DNA from: Bacillus sp. FJAT-50079
GTDB lineage: Bacteria > Bacillota > Bacilli > Bacillales > Bacillaceae_C
Direction: 5' to 3'
DNA length: 64,000 bases
NCBI RefSeq assembly: GCF_018343515.1
Contig: NZ_JAGYPD010000001.1
Location: forward strand, 682,001-746,000
Of the stretch, positions 56,701 through 64,000 are shown one piece after another. The notes below the pieces were generated by a model that did no database searches, was not told where the DNA came from, and was given only the letters and a program-made list of their open reading frames with translations. Positions within the stretch are counted from its first letter, which is position 1. Each line of letters opens with the position of its first letter. Both the position numbers and the translations under genes were made by a program.

Positions 56701-57825
56701 TCAAATATTAACAACTTTTTTTAAGTATTCTTTGTAAATCGCTTTGTAATTATCAATCATTTCCAAATAGTTTTCAATTGATACGTATTCGTCTATTTGG
56801 TGAGGTAAATCTGAAACACCAGGGCCATAGATTACAAGGCCGAATTCATTGTCAGATTTAGTAAATGCAGCTGCGTCTGTCGTTGGTGAAATTCCAGTCA
56901 CAGGCAATTCTCGATTTGAAACAGCTTGGATAGCTTTAATTAGTTCAGAATCAGATTTAGATTCTACAGGGTAAATATCATAATCAACGAGCAATTCTAA
57001 GTTAAATCCTTCCTTTTTGTTCAAGTCATCAACAATACTTTGTAACAATGCTTTAACTTTGCTGTTATCAAATTCAGGAATTGTACGAATATTACCTTGT
57101 AATGTTGTAATAGCAGGAATACTGTTAACTTGACCCCCGCCATTGATGATTGTAATAGAATGAGCCGTTTCACCTAATACATCATTTTTATATTTGCTAG
57201 TGATTTCTTGCATTTCTGCATTCGCACGAGTCACAAACTCATTAATATTTGCGATTGAGTTAATACCTTCTTTAGGCATTGAGCTGTGGGCAGATTTACC
57301 ACGAGAAACAACTGTATAGTTCATTGAACCTTTATGAGTATAAATCAATGCTGGGCCAGTTGGTTCACCAATAATCAATCCATCAAGATCATCTGCATAA
57401 CCTTCTTTAGTTAATTGCTCAGAACCTAATTCACCGACTTCTTCACCAACAGTTCCCATGAATTTCAATGTACCGTTGATGTCTACGTTTTCTTCTTTCA
57501 TTTCAATCATAGCGATCGCTAAAGCTACTAGGCCAGATTTCATATCTGTTGAACCTCGGCCGTATAATTTGTCACCTTCGATTTCAGCTGAGAATGGTGG
57601 GAATTTCCACTCGCCTTCGTCACCAGCTGCTACAACATCTTCGTGTCCGCTAATACCTAAAACTTTACCGTCACCTTTTTTGTAAATGGCTACTAAGCTT
57701 TCGCGGCCTTCACTATATTTTACTTTTTCAGATTCAATTCCATATTTGTGGAATAGATCTGCTAAGTAATCAGCTACTTCTGATTCCTTATCGTTTACTG
57801 ATTTTATTTTTATTACATCTTGCAA
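56701..57825 (-). CDS. ArgE/DapE-family M20 deacylase, start region disrupted
   Basis: The enzyme has M20A motifs: SGHEDVVAAGDEGEWKFPPF (metal His), LYGRGSTDMKSGLVA, GTVGEEVGELGS (catalytic Glu) and GKSAHSSMPKEG. It resembles succinyl-diaminopimelate desuccinylase or acetylornithine deacetylase. The frame actually extends to GTG 57852 (after AGGGG), which gives MNKE, then TAG, then RIKVLQDVIKIKSVND, matching the expected family N-terminus. An amber stop therefore interrupts codon 5. Translation could restart at TTG 57825 (374 aa), which has a poor ribosome site, so activity is uncertain. Confidence 0.85.
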   Translation of the reverse strand: MQDVIKIKSVNDKESEVADYLADLFHKYGIESEKVKYSEGRESLVAIYKKGDGKVLGISGHEDVVAAGDEGEWKFPPFSAEIEGDKLYGRGSTDMKSGLVALAIAMIEMKEENVDINGTLKFMGTVGEEVGELGSEQLTKEGYADDLDGLIIGEPTGPALIYTHKGSMNYTVVSRGKSAHSSMPKEGINSIANINEFVTRANAEMQEITSKYKNDVLGETAHSITIINGGGQVNSIPAITTLQGNIRTIPEFDNSKVKALLQSIVDDLNKKEGFNLELLVDYDIYPVESKSDSELIKAIQAVSNRELPVTGISPTTDAAAFTKSDNEFGLVIYGPGVSDLPHQIDEYVSIENYLEMIDNYKAIYKEYLKKVVNI

Positions 57826-57852
57826 AACTTTAATGCGCTACTCTTTATTCAC

Positions 57853-58586
57853 TCTATTAGTCCCCTATCGTTTATATATTCTGGTTCACACCCGAAAAGG
57901 CAAATTGACTATTTTCCATACTACATATCGCATTTCTTTCTCTGAATAAATCGTTAGTTTATTTCCTTTTTATAACAGATAATTATAAAAACGCCTTTTT
58001 GAGTAATAATCAATATAATATTGCTTCTCATAAGAATGACTTTTGATATGTTAGTCATAACATACGATACCCCCATAATGAAAAAAGTATTCGAAAACAG
58101 GGGAACATTTAGGATGCAAATTATCTGCTGAATCACTTTCAGATCCTAGTATTGGCAAGGGAGGCAGGAGATATAAAAGAGTAGATAGAAAACTCGTTTC
58201 TCCTTGCACGTGGAAAAAATGGGAAAGATTTGTTTACAACAAAGGGAAAACTCTATTAAAATGACAAAATAACCTTTTATGATTTAACTGTTCCTTTATC
58301 GGACATTTTTTTATGTAACTTAAAATTTACAGATTTTTACCAAAAAAAAGACACAGGAACACTCCTGTGAAAAAATTTAATACTGAAAACTATACTTCTT
58401 GTTGTTTTAGTTTATTAGAGAAACCTCATTTACTTATGATACGGTTCACTGTGATGGTTTTAACTACAAATTTTGCAGCATAGACAAAAGTGGCACAACA
58501 ATACATTTATATAACCTTAATCCCCATCCGGTCAGATGGGGATCATTTCACACTTATGCAACAACCATGAAAGTTTTATCAATCTA
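57853..58586. other. Gene-poor spacer, 734 bases
   Basis: No ORF with a ribosome site is visible on either strand. It contains the terminator at 58352 and a hairpin (ATCCCCATC/GATGGGGAT, about 58521-58544) after the EIIBC gene. Confidence 0.5.
58352..58369 (-). terminator. Terminator downstream of the EIIBC gene
   Basis: CACAGGA (58352-58358) pairs with TCCTGTG (58363-58369). On the minus strand it is followed by TCTTTTTTTT. Confidence 0.75.
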
Positions 58587-59939
58587 TTATTTTTCTTGAT
58601 CTGCTTCTGGATAACCTAAGATGTAAGCAGTAATCGCACTGATCACAAAAGTAACACTGATACCAATCAAGTAGTAAACAATGGTATCGCCGAAAAAGAC
58701 TGGTAGACCGCCAAGTGGATTAAGACCAAAGCCGGAATTTTTCACCTGGAAAAGCCCCATAATGAATCCACCGACTGCGCCACCAATTAAAACGGAATAA
58801 ATGGTTTTCTTATATTTAATTACAACACTATAAAGTCCAGGCTCCATTACTCCAATTAAGCCACTAATTGTTGAAGATAAAGCGACAGCTTTAGTGGATT
58901 TGCTTCTTACTTTCAAGTACACTCCAAACACAGCACCAGCTACTGCTGTATTTCCAGCGGCACAAAGCGCCAAGATGACATCATACCCGTTCGTAGATAA
59001 ATTTTGCAGCATAATCGGAAGCAACCCGTAATGCATACCTGTAAGAACAAGTAATGGATACAGAGCACCTAGAATAGCACCCGCTACAAAAGTTAATTTA
59101 CTATACATAAGGCTAAAACCTGCTGAAAGCATGTTCCCGCCTAAAATCCCTAGTGGACCTATCACAATTAGAATGACAGGTACAATAATTAATAATGTTA
59201 ATAAAGGTGTAAAAATAATATCCAATGTTTTTGGCATCCATGATTTGATAAATCTTTCTATATAGGACATCAACCAAATGCCAATTAAAATGGGGAGTAC
59301 ACTAGAAGCGTAATTCATCATTGTAAAGGGAATACCGATAAAGTCTATTTTCACATTACCTTCCGCCACAAGCCCCGCAAATACTGGATGTAATAAAATC
59401 GCCCCTACTGTCGCTGCAACCATCGGATTACAACGGAACTTCTTCGCAGCATTAAATGCTAATAAGATGGGCAAGAAGCTAAAAACAGCATCAGATATTA
59501 CATTCAGAATGATGTACGTATTCGTTTGATCAGACATCCAACCAAATGCAGTTAATAATATTAACAAACCTTTTAACATCCCAGCCCCAGCAATCGCAGG
59601 AATAATAGGAACAAAAATACCTGATAAAATATCAAAGAAGCGATCTAGCCCCTTCTTGTTGTCACCGCCTTCTTCTAAATCATCATTTTTTCCGATCAAT
59701 GCACTCACTTCATTGTAAACGGAACTCACTTGGTTACCGATAATGACTTGAAATTGACCTCCGTTATTCGCTACTCCTAAAACCCCTTCAATCGCTTCAA
59801 TTCCTTTCTTATTTCTATCTGCAATTGCCGGGTCTTTCAAAACAAATCGCAGCCTTGTCATACAGTGGATAACCGATTGGATGTTTTCTTTCCCTCCAAC
59901 ACTTGTGACAACTTCTTCTGCAAGCTTCCTTTGATTCAT
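58587..59939 (-). CDS. PTS EIIBC permease (sucrose/beta-glucoside family)
   Basis: The 450-residue protein has EIIB (about 1-85, phosphocysteine in VIHCMTRLRF, GGQFQVIIGN) and EIIC (about 105-445, GVMEPGLYSV). There is no EIIA domain, so phosphate must come from another EIIA, such as that of the PTS gene upstream. The EIIC motif differs from the usual GITEP (here GVMEP), hinting at a distinct substrate such as an amino sugar or N-acetylmuramic-type sugar; this is speculative. ATG 59939 is preferred from spacing. It lies 31 nt after the MBL gene. Confidence 0.88.
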   Translation of the reverse strand: MNQRKLAEEVVTSVGGKENIQSVIHCMTRLRFVLKDPAIADRNKKGIEAIEGVLGVANNGGQFQVIIGNQVSSVYNEVSALIGKNDDLEEGGDNKKGLDRFFDILSGIFVPIIPAIAGAGMLKGLLILLTAFGWMSDQTNTYIILNVISDAVFSFLPILLAFNAAKKFRCNPMVAATVGAILLHPVFAGLVAEGNVKIDFIGIPFTMMNYASSVLPILIGIWLMSYIERFIKSWMPKTLDIIFTPLLTLLIIVPVILIVIGPLGILGGNMLSAGFSLMYSKLTFVAGAILGALYPLLVLTGMHYGLLPIMLQNLSTNGYDVILALCAAGNTAVAGAVFGVYLKVRSKSTKAVALSSTISGLIGVMEPGLYSVVIKYKKTIYSVLIGGAVGGFIMGLFQVKNSGFGLNPLGGLPVFFGDTIVYYLIGISVTFVISAITAYILGYPEADQEK

Positions 59940-59970
59940 CCCCATCTTCCCTTTCACTATAACGGTTTCC

Positions 59971-60819
59971 TTATTTTTCGTCCTGCTCTATAAATTCTTG
60001 TAGCCGTGATCTCGAATAGATAATGAGCGTATCTTTGTAATGATGCTCATATCCATTACCTGCAAACGACTGAAAATATCGATCATTTGCGGAATTTATT
60101 TTCATATCCTCTAACGATGCCAGTAGATCGTCAATAACAGAGTTGTCAATTGGAATAGCACCGTGCGCTGGGTAAATATTTAAAATTTCATCTTTTCGTT
60201 GTTGTAATTTCTTATATGAAGCTTTCGCCATACTAAATGGAGCTTGTTCATTCGACAGAGCAAAATACCAAATATTATAGCGAGTTACCATATCACCGCT
60301 AAATAAATCTTTGTTCACTGTATCTAAAAGGGCGATACATCCATATGAATGTCCTGGAAGATGAATGACTTCAAGCACCTTCCCTCCCAAATCAAATCGA
60401 TCTCCCTCTTTCACAAATTTATAATTGACATTTTTTACAGTTGTGTTCAAGTAGGCCTCATAATCAATATGATTTTTTAATTCCGGCAATTTTTTCAAGC
60501 GATAATCTAGTGCCACTTTTTTCATTTGTGGATTGTCATTTCGAAACAATTTACCTAAGTCTAGCTCATGGATATATACTTCATTAAATCGGCAATTGCC
60601 AAGGGCGTGATCTGGATCTCCATGGCTGTTCACAACAATTAATGGTAAATCGGTGATTGATTCAATAATTCCTTGAATATTTTCATAGCCGTACCCCGTA
60701 TCGAATAGAAGCGCTTTCCTTTCACCTACTAATAAATAGCAGTTCGTTGAGCCCGCTTCCTTTATGCAATAATTTCCATTACCTAACTCGTACACTTTAT
60801 TCACTTCCGTACTCTTCAT
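59971..60819 (-). CDS. MBL-fold metallo-hydrolase
   Basis: The 282-residue protein has the metallo-beta-lactamase fold. Its first motif reads NSHGDPDHALG, a variant HxDxDH in which the second metal His is Asp. Further ligands are His in LPGHSYGC, Asp in FSGDMV and His in YPAHGAI. No signal peptide is present. It may hydrolyse an ester, lactone or phosphoester of the sugar imported by the coupled EIIBC permease. The reaction is unknown. Confidence 0.85.
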   Translation of the reverse strand: MKSTEVNKVYELGNGNYCIKEAGSTNCYLLVGERKALLFDTGYGYENIQGIIESITDLPLIVVNSHGDPDHALGNCRFNEVYIHELDLGKLFRNDNPQMKKVALDYRLKKLPELKNHIDYEAYLNTTVKNVNYKFVKEGDRFDLGGKVLEVIHLPGHSYGCIALLDTVNKDLFSGDMVTRYNIWYFALSNEQAPFSMAKASYKKLQQRKDEILNIYPAHGAIPIDNSVIDDLLASLEDMKINSANDRYFQSFAGNGYEHHYKDTLIIYSRSRLQEFIEQDEK

Positions 60820-61061
60820 TTCTCCCCCACCTTTCTCTCTTTATTTATAAAATATGATAGACAAAAACGCCATTTAGTTTTTTTATCTGTACATCGAGAA
60901 GAAAACTAAACAATTCTCTTTTTAAAGTATGGCCGTCTTCCCTTCAAAATAAGATTAAACCATGTAGAAGCGCTGAAAGCGAAGGTAAATCAACTTTTTC
61001 AGTGCCCTCATGGTACGAACTAGGAAGATCGTTAGTCAATAACAAAGAAAAACCTAAAGTA

Positions 61062-61091
61062 AAATGGACTGCTTTGAAACGCAGTCCATTT
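61062..61091 (-). terminator. Terminator of the second PTS gene
   Basis: A perfect 11-bp stem (61062-61072 with 61081-61091), followed on the minus strand by TTACTTTAGG. Confidence 0.75.
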
Positions 61092-61111
61092 ACTATTAAA
61101 CGATAATTTGA

Positions 61112-62986
61112 TTAAGCGTCCACTGCTTTTAAAAGCCATTCACCTTGTTTCATTTGGTCGGATTGCTCATTAGCAAGAACGTCAAGATAATCGGCGCTAT
61201 TCGTTACGATGATCGGAGTGACCGTCGGATATCCAGCGCTTTTAATTTTTTCTATATTAAACGTAAGTAGTAAATCTCCCTTTTTTACATCTTGTCCTTG
61301 TTCTACATGTCCTTCAAAATATTTGCCCTCTAAATTGACTGTATCGAGACCGACATGAATTAATAATTCTAGCCCCTCTTCAGAACGTAACCCAATCGCA
61401 TGCTTTGTTTTGAAGAATGTAACAACCGATCCGTCAAAAGGAGCAACGACGCTACCATCTGTCGGTTCAATCGCAATTCCTTTTCCCATAATTCCTTCTG
61501 CAAAAGTGGGATCACTTACTTTATGAAGTGGAATCATTTCCCCTTTCATTGGGCTATTTACTGTTATTTGTCTACGTTCGTCATTCACAGCAGCAACCTC
61601 ATTTTTCTCTACCTTTTCTTTTTTGCTTTCTATATCTTTAAAACCTAGTATGAATGTAAGTATCATAGCAACAGCTATCGTTAGCAACAATCCAATAATG
61701 AGATAAATAAATTTAGGTCCGCTAAACACAGGAAGACTTGTTAAACCTGGTAATACAAACGCTGACGAAGTTACACCTAATCCTGTTACAAATGCACCAC
61801 CAACTCCTGAGCCGATTAATGCAGCGATGAATGGCTTTTTCAACCGTAAATTTACCCCATACATAGCCGGTTCCGTAATTCCGAGGAACGCGGAAAGACT
61901 TGAGGATGCAGCAATTGTTTTTAAATCTTTATTTTTCGTTTTGATAAACACAGCGAGGGCTGCAGCAGCCTGCCCCATATTAGCCATAAGAAATACTGGA
62001 ACTAAATAATCATATCCAAGAACGGCAATATTTTGAATAGCAATTGGCATTAATCCATAATGCATCCCGACAATAACGAGAAGTGGACGTGTAGCTCCGA
62101 GAATCCCTCCGGCAAGAATACCAACACTTTCAAACAGCCACGTCACACCATCTGCCAATCCTAAACCAAGATATGAACCAAGTGGACCAACCGCTATTAA
62201 TTGAAATGGAATCATAATAAGTAAAATAATCGTAGGCGTAAAAATAATACGCACCGCACTTGGCATTCTTGCATCGATCCATCGATTAACATAGCTTAAC
62301 AACCATACTGAAATAATGATTGGAATAACAGTGGAACTATAATTAATAAATGGCATAGGCAAACCAAATAGTGACAGCCCTTTCGCTCCACCTTCAGCAA
62401 TCGCTCGAGCTCCATCAATCAACGTTGGATACATCATCCCCCCGGCTAATGCAAGCGCAATAAACTCGTTCGTTTTGAATTTCCTTGCCGCTGATACAGC
62501 TAGAAAGAAGGGTAGAAAGTAGAATACAGCATCAGAAACGATTTTTAAAATGGTTACAATATCACTATCCGCCGGTGCTAAATTTAAAGAAGTAACTAAG
62601 CCTAAAATCCCTTTAACCAATCCGGCACCAGCAATAGCCGGTACAATCGGTGTAAAAATCGAAGCGATATTTTCAAAGAAGCGCCCGATGAGATTTCCTT
62701 TTTTACCATCTTTCACAGAATCATCGCTTTCTTCCGTTTGGAAATTCCCTAACTTCTCCATTTCCTTATATACTTTTCCAACTTCATTACCAATTACTAC
62801 TTGAAATTGTCCACTTTGCATTTGGACACGAATAACTCCGTCGAGTTGTTCTATCTTTTCCTTATTTGCCAGATCATCGTTTTTTAAGTTAAATCGCAAT
62901 CTTGTATAACAATGGGTAACATTTCCCACATTTTCTTTGCCGCCAACGAATGCAAGAATGTCTTTGGCTAGTTGTTGTTGATTCAT
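61112..62986 (-). CDS. bglP: PTS beta-glucoside EIIBCA permease (second copy)
   Basis: The 624-residue transporter has EIIB (phosphocysteine in VTHCYTRLRF), EIIC (GITEPAMYGV) and EIIA ([28 protein letters not shown]). ATG 62986 is fixed by AGGAGGATATTGT; a longer frame to 63109 runs back through the RAT/terminator leader and is not coding. It is controlled by the upstream RAT and a second LicT. It is similar in design to the 6755 gene, so one antiterminator might cross-talk with both. Substrate specificity is probably different. Confidence 0.94.
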   Translation of the reverse strand: MNQQQLAKDILAFVGGKENVGNVTHCYTRLRFNLKNDDLANKEKIEQLDGVIRVQMQSGQFQVVIGNEVGKVYKEMEKLGNFQTEESDDSVKDGKKGNLIGRFFENIASIFTPIVPAIAGAGLVKGILGLVTSLNLAPADSDIVTILKIVSDAVFYFLPFFLAVSAARKFKTNEFIALALAGGMMYPTLIDGARAIAEGGAKGLSLFGLPMPFINYSSTVIPIIISVWLLSYVNRWIDARMPSAVRIIFTPTIILLIMIPFQLIAVGPLGSYLGLGLADGVTWLFESVGILAGGILGATRPLLVIVGMHYGLMPIAIQNIAVLGYDYLVPVFLMANMGQAAAALAVFIKTKNKDLKTIAASSSLSAFLGITEPAMYGVNLRLKKPFIAALIGSGVGGAFVTGLGVTSSAFVLPGLTSLPVFSGPKFIYLIIGLLLTIAVAMILTFILGFKDIESKKEKVEKNEVAAVNDERRQITVNSPMKGEMIPLHKVSDPTFAEGIMGKGIAIEPTDGSVVAPFDGSVVTFFKTKHAIGLRSEEGLELLIHVGLDTVNLEGKYFEGHVEQGQDVKKGDLLLTFNIEKIKSAGYPTVTPIIVTNSADYLDVLANEQSDQMKQGEWLLKAVDA

Positions 62987-63018
62987 ACAATATCCTCCTA
63001 ATGATGAACAATATAAAA

Positions 63019-63112
63019 ATGACCTAAACGGTATGGGAAATAAGCCTATGGACGATCCTCCATAAGTGTTTTCCCCTCCATTTAGGTCATGCCTGCCTAA
63101 CAGTAACAATCC
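63019..63112 (-). promoter_or_regulatory. RAT antiterminator and terminator of the second PTS gene
   Basis: On the minus strand GGATTGTTACTG, a short loop, then GCAGGCATGACC (63085-63112) match the RAT consensus. Its 3' part, ATGACCTAAA (63081-63090), also pairs with TTTAGGTCAT (63019-63028) followed by TTTT, forming the competing terminator. Confidence 0.93.
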
Positions 63113-63124
63113 TTTGGTGGGCTG

Positions 63125-63964
63125 TTAATCTTTTGCTTTCGTTGTAAGTCTATGAATATGAAGTGTCAAATAAAGCACTTCCTCCTGATTGACGGTCCAT
63201 CTCATCGTACCTTCCAATAGTTGGCTTATTTTAAGAGCACATGTGAAGGCTTGCGGGTATTTATTCTTCACTACGTCATAAAGTATATCGTCATTAACGT
63301 GATTGGTTTCACCTTCCATTTGCCGCAAAATAAAATAACGCAAATGGGTAATAAAGCGAGCATAATGTAATGATTCCTCATTTACTTCTATAAAGTAATG
63401 ATAATTAATAATATCAACCACTTTGGCTACTAGGGAAGTCATTTCAATTGTTTGCTTCATATCCGTCCCACTGTATCTTGCATTTACAAAATGCATCGCA
63501 ATCGGAACCACTTCGGAGGCCGGAAGCTGAACGGATGCTTCCTTCTCAATATATGTTAACGCCTCTTTGGCAAAGGCAACTTCCTCCGGATACAAATGCT
63601 TCATTTCCCATTTCAATGGATATTCAATCTCGATACCATCAGCCACACGAGCAAGGGCAAAATCGATGTGATCGGACAATGGTATAAGAAGGCTATCGGT
63701 AATATGCGGACCAAGCTGCTCTTTCCCTCTTTGAATCAATTGGCTTGTTAAGCGAATGACTTCCAAGGAAACTTCATTAAAGAAAGTAGATAACTTTTCT
63801 AAAGGATCAGTAGGATGAAGAATAAAGGTTTTTTCAATAAGCATCTCATCAAGGAAATCCCCTGGATATTTTTGAAATCCTATCGCTTTGCCCATCAAAA
63901 TCTTTTCTTCCGTCCCATCAATAACTAAAGCGACATTATTATTAAACACTTTCTTTATTTGCAT
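63125..63964 (-). CDS. licT: BglG/LicT-family antiterminator (second copy)
   Basis: The 279-residue protein has the RNA-binding domain (MQIKKVFNNNVALV, MGKAIGFQKYPGD) and two PRDs with histidines in LSDHIDFALA, IAMHFVNAR, FITHLRYF and LTLHIHRL. It should act on the RAT 13 nt downstream of its stop. Ribosome site GGGGGATGGAG before ATG 63964. Only 36 bases upstream are visible, so its promoter cannot be judged. Confidence 0.93.
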   Translation of the reverse strand: MQIKKVFNNNVALVIDGTEEKILMGKAIGFQKYPGDFLDEMLIEKTFILHPTDPLEKLSTFFNEVSLEVIRLTSQLIQRGKEQLGPHITDSLLIPLSDHIDFALARVADGIEIEYPLKWEMKHLYPEEVAFAKEALTYIEKEASVQLPASEVVPIAMHFVNARYSGTDMKQTIEMTSLVAKVVDIINYHYFIEVNEESLHYARFITHLRYFILRQMEGETNHVNDDILYDVVKNKYPQAFTCALKISQLLEGTMRWTVNQEEVLYLTLHIHRLTTKAKD

Positions 63965-64000
63965 TCTCCATCCCCCTTATAATCATATGGAATGAGAAAT

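Noticed and set aside
57954-58136. 60-codon open frame in the long spacer
   Set aside because: Biased, very AT-rich sequence without a ribosome site; most likely chance.
62987-63109. 41-codon N-terminal extension of the second EIIBCA protein
   Set aside because: It would translate the RAT/terminator leader; AGGAGG and the conserved MNQQQLAKDIL start place the true start at 62986.

Overview
The window looks like chromosome from an endospore-forming, low-GC member of the Bacillaceae; I cannot name the genus from sequence alone. The reasons are strong AGGAGG-type ribosome sites with frequent TTG/GTG starts, LicT/RAT antitermination, a CcpA cre site, Fur boxes, an S-box (SAM-I) riboswitch, a YesM/YesN-type two-component system, a spore-protein-like small ORF and FbpA/IDEAL-type small proteins. 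I see no rRNA, tRNA, CRISPR array, intact insertion sequence or prophage.

Layout. 1-4 kb: a lectin-domain gene cut by the window edge, an unknown 149-residue protein, SelO (protein AMPylation) and PgeF (cell-wall editing). 4-8.7 kb: a beta-glucoside module with a GH1 6-phospho-beta-glucosidase, the antiterminator LicT, and a RAT/terminator switch in front of a three-domain PTS permease. 9-11.6 kb: a HAD phosphatase, a membrane protein, and a SAM riboswitch controlling a cysteine-hydrolase-like gene. 11.7-14.9 kb: a probable type II restriction-modification pair, followed by gene debris and a 268-bp element with terminal inverted repeats, partly repeated near 46.5 kb. 15-19 kb: a CBS protein, an XRE regulator and a glnQHMP-type amino-acid importer. 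20.8-30.2 kb: a pentose/multiple-sugar uptake locus with a XylFII-like sensor, a LytS/YesM-type kinase, a YesN-type regulator, a XylF-like and a ChvE-like binding protein, and one ATPase/permease pair. 30.4-43 kb: a MarR regulator with two dehydrogenases and a palindromic operator, malate:quinone oxidoreductase, an esterase, a cyclic-2,3-DPG-synthetase-like GTPase, an MFS/M20 pair, and an AraC regulator fused to a GH39-like domain that appears catalytically dead. 43.5-50.5 kb: an acetyltransferase, a sporulation-kinase-like sensor, a nitrilase-GNAT-GNAT operon and small ORFs. 50.8-54.7 kb: an iron-responsive zone with two Fur boxes, a decayed ABC transporter, a methyltransferase and a string of tiny genes. 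55-64 kb: a diguanylate cyclase, an ArgE/DapE-type deacylase with an in-frame stop near its start, and a second LicT/RAT/PTS locus that also holds a metallo-hydrolase and an EIIBC permease.

How it fits together. The dominant theme is carbohydrate scavenging under several layers of control: PTS-dependent RNA antitermination (two LicT copies), CcpA, a membrane three-component sugar sensor and AraC proteins. The second theme is an iron-starvation response made of very small proteins under a near-consensus Fur box, which I consider the best candidate for a little-described system here.
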